64,000 bases of DNA from Pseudomonas sp. ERMR1:02. GTDB taxonomy: Bacteria > Pseudomonadota > Gammaproteobacteria > Pseudomonadales > Pseudomonadaceae. A program made the position numbers and the translations under genes. The notes under the pieces were generated by a model. It was not told the DNA's origin. It searched no databases and saw only the letters and a program-made list of their open reading frames with translations. This document shows positions 37,304 to 46,885 of this stretch, one piece after another; the first letter of the stretch is position 1; the number at the start of each line of letters is the position of its first letter. The DNA lies in assembly GCF_002277815.1 (NCBI RefSeq), contig NZ_NKJI01000002.1, positions 310,001-374,000 of the forward strand, read 5' to 3'.

Positions 37304-37668
37304 CGCGAATCAAGTTACCGAACGGCCCCAAGGCGCACAAGCCGGCGGATTCTGGCGTAACCGTAGGCAACGACGCAAGGTTCTGTGGCTTTCATCAAGT
37401 AACCGGGCGGGCTTTTAAACACGCAGGAACTTGCTCGTAAAAAGCACATTGAATAAAGGCGGTAGAACCCCACTCCCGAACGGTTTAACGCGGTCAGAAG
37501 ACAGCTTTCGACACAATTGTAAAAATTCTTACAGACCCTACACACCGCAAATCCAGACGTCTCCTACGCACTTTCGCCTTTCAATTCGGCTCAGCTTCTT
37601 GAAAGCTTTCAAGCGCTTGAACGAGGGTGGAAATGACACCTCCTCGAATGCCCCAAGGAGGTCCAGAC

Positions 37669-40386
37669 GTGAACACCCAAGTACCCGTTTTCTTCGACCA
37701 CAGCCGCCACAAACTCCAGGTCGAGGATCTAGACGCCCACCTCGACGTGCTCGCCTTCGACGGTGAAGAACACCTCAGCCAACCCTACGTCTACCACATC
37801 GAATTCACCAGCACCGACCAGGACCTGGGCGCCGAACAACTGCTCGGCAAGCAAGCCACATTCAGCCTGCACGCCGTGCCGTCAAACCTGCCGGTATTCT
37901 CTTGGGCCCCGCCGACCGAGGTCAAACCGCTGCGCACCCTGCATGGCGTGATCAGCGGTTTGCAACGACTGTCTGGCTCGCGCGACGAAGCCCGCTACAA
38001 AGTCACCCTGCAACCGCGACTGGCGCTGCTCGACCGTGGCCGGCAATACCGCATTTACCAGCACCAATCGGTGCCAAAGATCGTCGAGCAGGTCCTGCGC
38101 AGCCGCCACGGTTTCGAGTATCAGGACTTCGTCTTCAATCTGAATCGCCAATACCCCCGGCGCGAACAGGTGATGCAGTACGGCGAAAGCGACCTGGCCT
38201 TCATCAGCCGCCTGCTGGCCGAAGTCGGCATCTGGTACCGCTTCACCAACCACGAACGCCTGCCGATCGACGTCGTGCATTTCTGTGACGGTCAGCGCGG
38301 CTACCAGTTCGACGTCGAACTGCCGTTGCGCCCACCGGCCGGCCTGAGCAGCGGCGAAGATGGCGTGTGGGCCTTGCAAACCCGCCATCAGGTGGTGGAA
38401 AAACACGTCAACGTTCGCGCCTACCACCACCGTGACGCCGAAGCCCACCTCGACGCCGACGTCGACCAGACCGGCGGCGCCCGCACCACTCACGGCGAGG
38501 CGTACCACTACGCCGAACCGTACCGCGTGCTTGGCGCTCGCTATGGCCATCACGAAGACCTGGAAACCGAAAGCGGCTACTTTTACGCGCGCCTGCGCCA
38601 CGACCAATACCTCAACAGGCAGACCCGACTCAGCGGCGTGAGCAGCAGCGCCTCCCTCGCACCGGGTCAGGTGCTGACCATCACCGACGGCGCCCCCCAG
38701 GCCTTCACGCCACGTTGCACGCTCATCGGCCTGACCACTAGCGCCGCCCGCGACGCCAGCTTCGAAGCGAAGTTCGAGGCCATGCCCTACTCGGAAACCC
38801 TGTGCTTTCGCCCGGACATCCCAACCAAACCACAAATCGCCGGCACCGTCCCGGCCCGGGTCACCAGCGGCGAAGCCCACGACAAATACGCCGAGATCGA
38901 CGTCGAAGGCCGCTACAAGGTCAACTTCCTGTTCGACCGCGACCCCTGGGAACTCGGCGAAGAAAGCCTGTGGCTGCGCCTGGCCCGCCCTTATGCTGGC
39001 GACACATACGGCCTGCACCTGCCACTGATCTGCGGCACCGAAGTGGCCATCGCCTTCGAACAAGGCGACCCCGACCGACCCTACATCGCCCACGCCCTGC
39101 ACGACAGCGAACACCCGGACCACGTGACCCTCGCCAAGCGCGACTACACCCGCAACGTGCTGCGCACCCCTGCCAATAACAAGCTGCGCATGGAAGACAA
39201 GCGGGGGGAGGAACACGTCAAGCTCAGCACCGAATATGGCGGTAAGAGCCAGCTCAATCTTGGGCATCTGGTGGATGCCAAGAAGCAGAAGCGCGGGGAA
39301 GGGTTTGAGCTGAGGACGGATGAGTGGGGCAGTATCCGTGGCGGCAAGGGGGTGTTCATCAGCGCCGACGGCCAACCCAAAGCTCAAGGCCATGTGCTGG
39401 AGATGAGCGCTGCGATTGATCGTCTGCAACAGGCCGGCGAACAACTGCAAAAACTCTCGGTCGATGCGCAAGTCGCCAACGCCGATCCGGCGGATGTGCC
39501 TGCGCAACTGCAACTGCTGCGCCAAGAGCTGGAGCAGCTCAAGGCCTCAGTCTTGCTACTCAGCGCTCCGCAGGGCATCGCCCTCACCAGCGGCAAGCAC
39601 CTGCAACTGGCGGCGCAAAACAACCTGATGCTTAACGCTGGCGGTGAAGCCGATGTCAGCGTGGTCAAGCGCCTGTTCATGGGCGTGGGTCAAGGGCTGA
39701 GCCTGTTTGTGCGCATGCTGGGGATCAAGCTGATCGCCAATCAGGGGCCGGTGCAAATTCAGGCACAGAACGACAAGCTTGAACTGTTTGCGCGACATGG
39801 CCTGGACATCACCAGCACCGAGGATGAAATCCGCATCACCGCAAAAAAGAAAATCACCCTCAATGGCGGTGGCAGCTACTACACCCTCGATCAGAGCGGT
39901 ATCGAGTCCGGCACGGCAGGCGACCACAACGTCAAGGCGGGGCACTTCGAGTACAGCGGTCCAGCCAGTATGACCGCCACGCACCCGGACTACCCCGAAA
40001 GCCTGTCCAAACAGACGCTGCGGTTCAGTGTGGCACAAGCCCCCAATGCAAATCGCCAAGCCTGGGCAGGCATGCCCTACACGCTCTACGCCGACGGTGC
40101 CGAGCTCAAGCAGGGCGTGCTGGACGCTTCTGGACAACTGCTTATCGATCATCAGGTCGTCACGCGGGGTTACCGACTGGTCATGGCCAACGGCGTGACC
40201 CACCACATCCCTGTGCCCACCGAATACCGCAACGCCGAACAGGCGCACCTGGCCAATCGCGGCCTGCAAAACCACCCATCGCAAGCCGACGCCGAAATGA
40301 GTCAACCCATGTCGCACACCGATCACCGCGCGCTGTACGACGCGGTGCTGAAAGGAATCCATGATCAGGAAGGGAAAACGTCATGA
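37669..40386 (+). CDS. vgrG: Type VI secretion tip protein VgrG
   Basis: The 905-residue protein has the gp27-like domain (FFDHSRHKLQVEDLDAHLDV, then QVLRSRHGFEYQDFVFNL and YRFTNHERLPIDVVHFCDG) and the gp5-like OB domain (YKVNFLFDRDPWELGEESLW, then ALHDSEHPDHVT). These are followed by a DUF2345 region and a C-terminal extension of about 170 residues from HFEYSGPASMTATHPDYPES that may hold the effector. The GTG start at 37669 has a perfect AAGGAGGT in front; 37627 is a weaker alternative. It overlaps the phospholipase gene by four bases. No other T6SS gene is in the window, so it is an orphan VgrG island. Confidence 0.93.
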   Translation: MNTQVPVFFDHSRHKLQVEDLDAHLDVLAFDGEEHLSQPYVYHIEFTSTDQDLGAEQLLGKQATFSLHAVPSNLPVFSWAPPTEVKPLRTLHGVISGLQRLSGSRDEARYKVTLQPRLALLDRGRQYRIYQHQSVPKIVEQVLRSRHGFEYQDFVFNLNRQYPRREQVMQYGESDLAFISRLLAEVGIWYRFTNHERLPIDVVHFCDGQRGYQFDVELPLRPPAGLSSGEDGVWALQTRHQVVEKHVNVRAYHHRDAEAHLDADVDQTGGARTTHGEAYHYAEPYRVLGARYGHHEDLETESGYFYARLRHDQYLNRQTRLSGVSSSASLAPGQVLTITDGAPQAFTPRCTLIGLTTSAARDASFEAKFEAMPYSETLCFRPDIPTKPQIAGTVPARVTSGEAHDKYAEIDVEGRYKVNFLFDRDPWELGEESLWLRLARPYAGDTYGLHLPLICGTEVAIAFEQGDPDRPYIAHALHDSEHPDHVTLAKRDYTRNVLRTPANNKLRMEDKRGEEHVKLSTEYGGKSQLNLGHLVDAKKQKRGEGFELRTDEWGSIRGGKGVFISADGQPKAQGHVLEMSAAIDRLQQAGEQLQKLSVDAQVANADPADVPAQLQLLRQELEQLKASVLLLSAPQGIALTSGKHLQLAAQNNLMLNAGGEADVSVVKRLFMGVGQGLSLFVRMLGIKLIANQGPVQIQAQNDKLELFARHGLDITSTEDEIRITAKKKITLNGGGSYYTLDQSGIESGTAGDHNVKAGHFEYSGPASMTATHPDYPESLSKQTLRFSVAQAPNANRQAWAGMPYTLYADGAELKQGVLDASGQLLIDHQVVTRGYRLVMANGVTHHIPVPTEYRNAEQAHLANRGLQNHPSQADAEMSQPMSHTDHRALYDAVLKGIHDQEGKTS

Positions 40387-42197
40387 GCCAATATGAATTC
40401 GTCTCACCGGTCGCACTCCAGCAGACCCAAGAGGTGACCTGCACGCCGCCTTGGTACGTGCGCAACACTGAATATCCGCCCGCCATGGCGACCTACGAAC
40501 CTTTGATCAACGGTGAGGAGGCGTTCAGAGCTGTTCACGAGGCTATTTTCAACGCCAAGGAAACGGTCGACATCATCTGTTGGGGCTTTCAACCTTCGAT
40601 GTATTTCATCCGCGATGGCGAGGCGCTGTGCATCGGCGAGCTACTGAAGGCCAAGGCGAAGAAGGGCATCAAGGTCCGGATACTGGGCTGGGAGATGCCG
40701 TTCAATAGCGCTGGGTTCGCAGGCGAGGCCAACTTGCCCGGCAAAGGCACATTCAACATTAACGATCGGGCCTTGCAGAGTTCCACCCAGGCGCAATATG
40801 ACTATGACCGCCAATGGTTTGCCGAGTGTGCGGTCGCGGATGATCAGGCGGCTGAGCGCGGTGGGCTTGGACTGCCAGTGTTTGTCAGTCGCGGCTTCGA
40901 TTTTAATGAACGGACGGAAATCGCCCATCAAGTGCGACGCGCACGCCTCGATCCGCAGGTCAGTGCCGCCACGCGCTTTACCTTGGCATCGACCGCGACG
41001 CACCATCAAAAAACCGTGCTGGTCGACTTCGAACTGCCGGACCGCGCCGTCGGGTTTGTTATGGGCCACAACATGCTCGACGAGTACTGGGACACCGACG
41101 GCCATAGCGCGCTGAACCGGTCCGAGGACCGCAAGCCGGCCCCCAACAAAGGCCCGCGCGGCAAGACCCCGCGCCAGGACATTTCCGGCCGGGTCAGCGG
41201 GCCGATCCTGGAAGCTTTGCACAACAATTTCGCCAAAGCCTGGCGCAAGGAAACCGGCGAGAACCTGATTGCCTCGCGCCAGTCGATGCAGATCGGCCCG
41301 CAACTGAACTGCACCCCGGATGCCACCCGGCAAATTGCACAGATCGTTCGCACCCAGGCCCAGGAAGGCAAACGCGACATCGAAAAGCTCTACCTGCAAG
41401 CCGTCAACAACGCGACCTAATTTATCTACATCGAGAACCAGTACTTTCGCTGGCCACCGCTGGCGGAACTGATCAAGGCCGTCGCCGCCGGCCAGACCAG
41501 AGCCGGGCGCGACCCGGGCATTCACGGTCCCTTGCACCTGTTCGTGATCACCAATGCCAGCGAGGACAGCGTAGGGCCCGGCGCGGTCAACACCCAGCGC
41601 ATGCTCCAGAGCCTGGGGCGTGGCGACATCATTCCCCAAGTCACGAAGTTACAACGCATCGAAGAGGTGAAACAAAACGCGCCGCCCCGGCCGACCTTCG
41701 AACCTCGTGACCGCGTCGGTCAACGGGAACTGGTCCGGTGGGAGGCCGACTTGGACAGGCAAACCCGCGCGATCAAGGAAAGTACGGTTCGGCCGCAAGA
41801 GCGCGCTGGTCTGAAGGTCCACCTGTGTTCGCTGGTCGCTCCCGACTCACCGGCTGGCGACTGGATGCCGGTGTACATCCACTCCAAGCTGATGATCGTC
41901 GATGACGTGTTCACCACCCATGGCTCGGCCAACATCAACACTCGCAGCATGCAGGTTGATAGTGAGCTGAATATTGCGCATGAGTGGGCGAGTGTGACGA
42001 AGGCGTTGAGGCGGCGGTTGTGGGATCTGCATACGGCTGGGAAGGGAGCGCAGGATGATCCGGGGGAGGCGTTCGCGGAGTGGCAAAAAATCATCACTGA
42101 AAATAGAGATCGGCAGGGTGAAAGCGTTAAAGGGGCTCCATACGCCCCCCTCGTCGAATTTTATTACGACAAAGCCTCCTTGAAGAATATCGATTGA
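40383..42197 (+). pseudogene. Tle5-like phospholipase D effector, interrupted by an in-frame stop
   Basis: The frame encodes a 604-residue phospholipase D with two HxKx4D motifs: HHQKTVLVD (first His at about residue 208) and IHSKLMIVD at about 41880. This resembles PldA/Tle5 antibacterial lipases delivered by VgrG. An in-frame TAA (41418-41420) sits before FIYIENQYFR, where Gln (CAA) is expected. The coding sequence continues in the same frame to 42197, so only a substitution is needed to restore it. As read, the product would lack the second catalytic motif. Either the effector is inactive or the base is wrong. The ATG overlaps the vgrG stop. Confidence 0.87.
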
Positions 42198-43483
42198 TGC
42201 GCCGCATTTTCCTGCTGTCAATCCTGCTGCTGGGTGCGTGTGACAACCGCAGTGCCTTTACCTATATGAAGAAGGACCCTCATGTGAAACCACTGAATGA
42301 GATCAAGGCCGACCTGGCTTTTAGCTGTGTGCACGAGCAGTTCCCCGCGCCCACAGCCGAGGCTGATGTGCTGTTCCAATACGCGCGTTGGTTACAGAAA
42401 AACAATCAGCTCAAAGAAGATAAAAGCGTCGACATTGAGATTGAGCGGCTGTATCGCATTGCTGCTGAAAATGGTCATTACAAGGCCAATATCAATTTGC
42501 AGAATGGCGCCATGCGTGGGCACTTTCAGCTTCGTGGCGCCGAGCATCTGCGTTTGAGTGAGCGCCTGATCGGCGATGGTGTGGCGACGGGTTACTACTT
42601 TATCGGGATCTTCCTGCAACAGGGATCGGCCGGGCTGAAGGAGGATCAGGAAATGGCCCTGCGCTATTTCCGCAAGGCTGCTGACAAGGGCAATGCTCAA
42701 GCCCAGGCGTATGTGGGCAAGAAGCTGGCACCCAGCAATATGGCCCCGGATATCGCCCGGCAGATGCGCCGCTGCGCGGCTGAGCAAGGTAATGGAGAGG
42801 CTGCTGTCGCATTAGGGGTAAATCTTAAGAACAAGGCGCAGTATCAAGAAGCGCTCGAAGCCTTCCAGCTTGGAGTGGTGGCTGGTGACGATACCTCAGC
42901 AGGGTGGCTGGGAGATGCATTTCGAAACCCGCCCCCTTCGGATGAACTGAATTACCTAGGTCAAAAAGAAGACCTCGAGCGCGCCGAACGCTACAAAAAA
43001 ATCTGGCGAATCCTCGCCAACTACTCCTACGCCAACCCCAAAGTCCCCGAGATCAACGAAATCCTCCCCTTGCCACCCGCTCCGTTGCCCGTCTGGGACG
43101 GCAAACTCCAATGGCTCGAACAACGCCTGGCCAACATCCCGCCAGAAAAACCCAGCAACGCGCTAATCAACCAACTCGCCAAGGCCATGGTCCTCGACCC
43201 CGCGACCGGCAAACCCATGCCGGGCTCACCCTCGTTCAGCGAAAACCAGTTTCTGGAGCCGAGTTGCGACAGCGGCAAAGCCTGCCCTGAGAGCGGGTAC
43301 TGGAAAATCAGGTGGGATGGCCGCGGGCGGTATTACCTGACCGAAGCGAATACACCTCGCTATTTCAAACAAGGAGAGATCATGCCGAAGGCGAAAATGG
43401 AGTTCGATCGCGAGCGTATGTGGCCGCTATCGGTAAAGGTCGTAAAGACTGAGTGGGGTGTGACATGGGGATTGCTCGGATGA
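42197..43483 (+). CDS. Sel1-repeat lipoprotein, Tli5-like T6SS immunity candidate
   Basis: The 428-residue protein begins with a lipoprotein signal (MRRIFLLSILLLGAC, cysteine at the lipobox). Helical Sel1-type repeats follow, such as GYYFIGIFLQQGSAGLKEDQ-like segments and MALRYFRKAADKGNAQAQAYVG. It thus lies in the periplasm, where the phospholipase would act. Known Tle5 immunity proteins (Tli5) in Pseudomonas are also Sel1-repeat proteins next to the lipase gene. The ATG overlaps the effector stop (TGATG). Binding to the effector is inferred from context. Confidence 0.82.
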   Translation: MRRIFLLSILLLGACDNRSAFTYMKKDPHVKPLNEIKADLAFSCVHEQFPAPTAEADVLFQYARWLQKNNQLKEDKSVDIEIERLYRIAAENGHYKANINLQNGAMRGHFQLRGAEHLRLSERLIGDGVATGYYFIGIFLQQGSAGLKEDQEMALRYFRKAADKGNAQAQAYVGKKLAPSNMAPDIARQMRRCAAEQGNGEAAVALGVNLKNKAQYQEALEAFQLGVVAGDDTSAGWLGDAFRNPPPSDELNYLGQKEDLERAERYKKIWRILANYSYANPKVPEINEILPLPPAPLPVWDGKLQWLEQRLANIPPEKPSNALINQLAKAMVLDPATGKPMPGSPSFSENQFLEPSCDSGKACPESGYWKIRWDGRGRYYLTEANTPRYFKQGEIMPKAKMEFDRERMWPLSVKVVKTEWGVTWGLLG

Positions 43484-43594
43484 TACGTAGCGCTCTGAAG
43501 TCGCGAGTAAACTGGTCAAGTTTGGCGTTAGTTGAAAATATTGCTCGATTTACCACAACACACATTTAATAATTTTGCAAAAAAGGGAAATTTC

Positions 43595-44636
43595 GTGCGA
43601 ATACTCACAGCGATCCTACCTCTGATTTTCGCTGGCTTGGCTTCAGCAGAAACATTAAATAAAAGCTTGGAAAAGTTCAATAGTTCGCCGATATGGGAGA
43701 ACGGTTCGGGTGAAACCAGCGACAATCCAAGTTGACAAAGCCATTCAAGGATAAACAATTTGTCTGTCGCGATGAAGCGGCTTTCACACCTAAAGAAAAA
43801 GGTGCGGCGTCCGCCGCATTTAGTAAATTCGTTGAGTATGCTTCTAGCTCCGATCAAAATGAAAATTTTTTCATGGATCCTGCTCACAGAAAGAAGCGTG
43901 AAACCTTGTTAGAGGCGGCGATTAAAGCTGGAAGCTGGAAAGCAAAGTACTTCGATAGCGTATGGTCTTATCGGTATACAAAAGTCGGTGATTCGAAGAA
44001 ACAAGCTTTTGCTCGCCTCGTCGAACTCGGTGGACAAGGGATACCTATCGCGGCTTACAAGATAGGTACTTATTTGGAAGGCAGGATGACGGCATGTATT
44101 ACTGGTTCGATGCCGCAATCGACCGAGGAAGCGTCGACGCCATGGCGGCGGTAGGATCAACGATAGTAGTACAGTCGAAGGCGCTACGACCTATCGGTAA
44201 GCTGATGCTTGAGTGTGCTGTGAGTAAAAATCATGCAAATGCTTATAAAACACTTGGCGTTTTGGCTGATATGGAGGGTCGACGATTGGATGCTTATCGA
44301 CTTTGGATTAAAGGAGTCAACGAAGGATGTGAACGATGCCTGATGCATGTGGAAAGCATAGCGAGGACTCTTAACTCCAATTCCAGTGACCCAGCAGTAA
44401 GCAAAACCATCAACAACCCATCAATGTACAGGGTAGAAGACGACTTAATATCAATAAACACAACACCTGAACTTCAGCGAATAAAGAAATTTTATAAAAA
44501 CAACTGGAGCTATGAAATAAGTGAGCTTCCGGCTTTCTCCCGTCGCCTGCCTGTAGAAATGGAATTTCGCCCCAGCGACGCCACACTATTACTCACGCTT
44601 GAGTTAGAGCGAAGTCAGCGCACTGAAAAGGAGTAA
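43595..44636 (+). pseudogene. Second Sel1-like immunity candidate, two frameshifts as read
   Basis: The start region (VRILTAILPLIFAGLASAETL) is a signal peptide after GTG 43595. The body matches the first immunity-like gene in type, with IGTYLEGR then DDGMYYWFDAAIDRGS as a Sel1-like repeat. The frame breaks twice: at TT 43732-43733 (NPS-LTKPFKDKQF) and at GG 44084-44085. One added base at each site gives a 347-residue protein ending at 44636. Base composition is AT-richer than the neighbours, which suggests horizontal acquisition. Tandem Tli5 paralogues are known next to PldB-type effectors. Confidence 0.75.
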
Positions 44637-44765
44637 GGCTATTAGCTTTTATGACTGCAAGTGATTACCGAGAGGGATGACACGTGTCTATGCACCAACT
44701 TAATTTTGATGGTGTGCCAGCTTTTATTTGTAGCAGTGAAAACCATGAACTAAAGGAGCCAGAAC

Positions 44766-45200
44766 ATGAACAACTACGATGATATAACAGTAACGTTCAC
44801 CCCACTGTCGCCAGGCGACAAAGTAGAGGGTTGCGCCATTGTTCAGTTCGACGACAACGGTAAATTCGTCGAAGCTCACGCCTTTGGCAACTTCGCGGAA
44901 AAAATTGAGGGCGGCGTGAGGGTAACCCGTCCGGACGGATCAACGATAACCATGAAAAACGGGGACATCACCATCGAAGATATTCTCGCGAAATCGGTAG
45001 GCATTCGGGATTTGTCTGAAGTCAAATCATTTGCAGTGCGTACGGTGGATCAAACGCGAATTTATTGCCTGGATTTTTTCGGCGGTGGTTATCTCGAGGT
45101 CGTGTATTCGCAAGACGGTCAGATGCTTGAACTCACCAGTCAAAACCTTAAACAAACACTCACTAACGATAACGAAATTATTGTCCGCCAAGGTGATTAG
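44766..45200 (+). CDS. Hypothetical protein, unrecognised
   Basis: The 144-residue protein (MNNYDDITVTFTPLSPGDKV onwards) is not recognised. It is acidic with no signal peptide or membrane segment. It has repeated beta-strand-like stretches (GKFVEAHAFGNFAEK and GSTITMKNGDITIED), which suggest a small beta-rich protein. GGAGCC lies just before the ATG at 44766. It follows the immunity-like gene in the AT-rich part of the VgrG island, so it may be island cargo. Function is unknown. Confidence 0.7.
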   Translation: MNNYDDITVTFTPLSPGDKVEGCAIVQFDDNGKFVEAHAFGNFAEKIEGGVRVTRPDGSTITMKNGDITIEDILAKSVGIRDLSEVKSFAVRTVDQTRIYCLDFFGGGYLEVVYSQDGQMLELTSQNLKQTLTNDNEIIVRQGD

Positions 45201-45263
45201 GCCAATGGCCAGGACGCCCGGCTGAAGCACGCTCCCGCTCAGAGCCTCTGGAAACACGTGAAT

Positions 45264-45358
45264 GCGTAGGAGCAAAGCTTGCTCGCGATAGCGGTGTGTC
45301 ATTCGACATCAGTGTTGAATGTATCGGCCTCATCGCGGGCAAGCCATGCTCCTACAGG
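45264..45358. repeat. Degenerate inverted REP pair
   Basis: CGTAGGAGCAAAGCTTGCTCG and CGGGCAAGCCATGCTCCTACAGG form an imperfect inverted pair around a 45-base spacer. It lies between convergent genes and probably ends transcription of both. Confidence 0.85.
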
Positions 45359-45370
45359 ATTGCGTGAAAT

Positions 45371-45739
45371 CTACTCCAGGTGCTCGGGTTTGACCGGGTC
45401 GCCGGATTTCATGTTCAGTTGCACCCGCACATCTTCGAACATCGCATCGTAGTGCTTGTGTATCGAGCCAATGCTGCTCAACGCCTTGGGAATACCGTAC
45501 TTCTCGGCGATTTTCGTCACGTTGCTGGCGAAGTTGTAGGCCTGATCCTTGGGCAGGTAGAACTTCTCTTCAAGCTCCTTGCCCTGAATGCTGCCGTGCA
45601 TCGTGAACTGCATGCCTTTGCCTTCCTTGGGATCCTGCACGACTTGGTAATCAATACAGATGTTGTAGCTCACATCCTTATCGTTCAGCGCGTGGCGCTC
45701 GATGTGCAAATGTCCGGGTTCGAATGTAGCCATTGTCAT
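45371..45739 (-). CDS. DUF5064 family protein
   Basis: The 122-residue soluble protein starts MTMATFEPGHLHIERHALND and has the Pseudomonas DUF5064 pattern (YQVVQDPKEGKGMQFTMHGS, then FASNVTKIAEKYGIP). GAGGGAG lies directly before ATG 45739, which was preferred over an in-frame upstream start at 45802. Function is unknown. It is downstream of arcC on the same strand and may be co-transcribed with the arc operon. Confidence 0.8.
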   Translation of the reverse strand: MTMATFEPGHLHIERHALNDKDVSYNICIDYQVVQDPKEGKGMQFTMHGSIQGKELEEKFYLPKDQAYNFASNVTKIAEKYGIPKALSSIGSIHKHYDAMFEDVRVQLNMKSGDPVKPEHLE

Positions 45740-45798
45740 TTCTCCCTCAAAAAGGCCTTGAAGCAGGGCAGACCCCGGGCCTGCCCCTGACGTTTCTT

Positions 45799-46725
45799 TC
45801 ACCTATAGCTGATGCCAGGTGTCTGCGTGCTGATGCGGGTGCCAGCTTTCCCCTGAACAATCGCTTCGATATCCGAGAGTGAGCCGATCACCGCAACTTT
45901 TCCAGTGTTGCGGGCAAACTCGCAGGCGGCCTGGACTTTTGGTCCCATGGACCCGGCGGCGAAGCCGAGACGCTCCAGCTCATCGGGGTGAGCCTGGGCG
46001 ATAGCTTTCTGGGTCGGCTTGCCGAAGTCGATGAAAGCCGCATTGACGTCGGTGGCGATCACCAACAGTTCGGCTTCTAGCTGTTCGGCCAGCAGCGCCG
46101 AGCACAAGTCTTTGTCGATAACCGCTTCGACGCCTTCCAGTTTACCGGGGGCCGTGTACATGGTCGGGATGCCGCCGCCACCGGCGCAGATCACGATGCT
46201 GCCCTTGTCGAGCAGCCACTTGATCGGGCGGATCTCGAAGATGCGCTTGGGTTTGGGGCTGGCGACCACGCGGCGGTATTTATCTCCATCCGGGGCAATC
46301 GCCCAGCCTTTTCAGCGGCGAGTTTTTCCGCTTCGGCCTTGCTGTACACCGGACCGATAGGTTTGGTGGGGTTCTGGAACGCCGGGTCCTGGGCGTCTAC
46401 TTCAACCTGGGTGAGCAAGGTGGCGAAAGGCACCTCGAAATCCAGCAAATTACCGAGTTCCTGTTCGATGATGTAGCCGATCATGCCTTCGGTTTCAGCG
46501 CCGAGCACGTCCAGCGGTAGGGGGAAACCGAGGTGTAGGCGGCGGCTTGCAGCGACAGCAGGCCAACCTGCGGGCCATTACCATGGGCGATCACCAATTG
46601 GTTGCCGGGATGGATCTTGGCGATCTGTTCGGTAGCGATCCGGATATTGGCGCGCTGATTGTCCGCCGTCATGGGTTCACCCCGCGGAGCAGGGCGTTAC
46701 CGCCCAGAGCAACGACGATACGCAT
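45799..46725 (-). pseudogene. arcC: Carbamate kinase, three frameshifts as read
   Basis: ArcC makes ATP from carbamoyl phosphate in the last step of the arginine deiminase pathway. Family motifs are [12 protein letters not shown] at the start, [34 protein letters not shown] and [12 protein letters not shown]. Three single-base losses break the frame: in CGCGG near 46683-46687, at GG 46516-46517 (expected [12 protein letters not shown]), and at CC 46307-46308 (expected [16 protein letters not shown]). Adding one base at each restores 309 residues, the normal length. It is the third enzyme gene after arcA and arcB in arcDABC order. The changes are probably sequencing deletions. Confidence 0.92.
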
Positions 46726-46760
46726 AATGCAGTCCTTCCTAAAGGGAGCGGTCACGACGC

Positions 46761-46866
46761 CGATCGTTCCCACGGTCCCCGTGGGAATGCCGCCCGGGAC
46801 GCTCCGCGTCCCACGTGACGCAGAGCGTCACTGGATGCATTCCCACGCAGAGCGTGGGAACGATCA
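46761..46866. repeat. Palindromic repeat of the CGATCGTTCCCACG family
   Basis: The region begins CGATCGTTCCCACGGTCCCC and ends CAGAGCGTGGGAACGATC, forming a large imperfect inverted repeat. Inner arms CACGTGACGCAGAGCGTCAC pair with themselves. It differs from the GTAGGAGC REPs. It lies between arcB and arcC and may stabilise or end the mRNA inside the operon. Confidence 0.8.
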
Positions 46867-46885
46867 GACGAGTCGAGTTAAACCT

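Noticed and set aside
37315-37545. Minus-strand frame of 76 codons between the DUF6124 leader and vgrG
   Set aside because: No RBS was identified and no similarity is recognised. The region may be regulatory rather than coding.
37882-39525. Long minus-strand open frame (547 codons) opposite vgrG
   Set aside because: It is antisense to a clear VgrG. Low-complexity composition is a shadow of GC-rich codons.
44684-44782. Small frame of about 32 codons before the unknown gene
   Set aside because: It overlaps the next gene's start and has no family signal. Coding is not supported.
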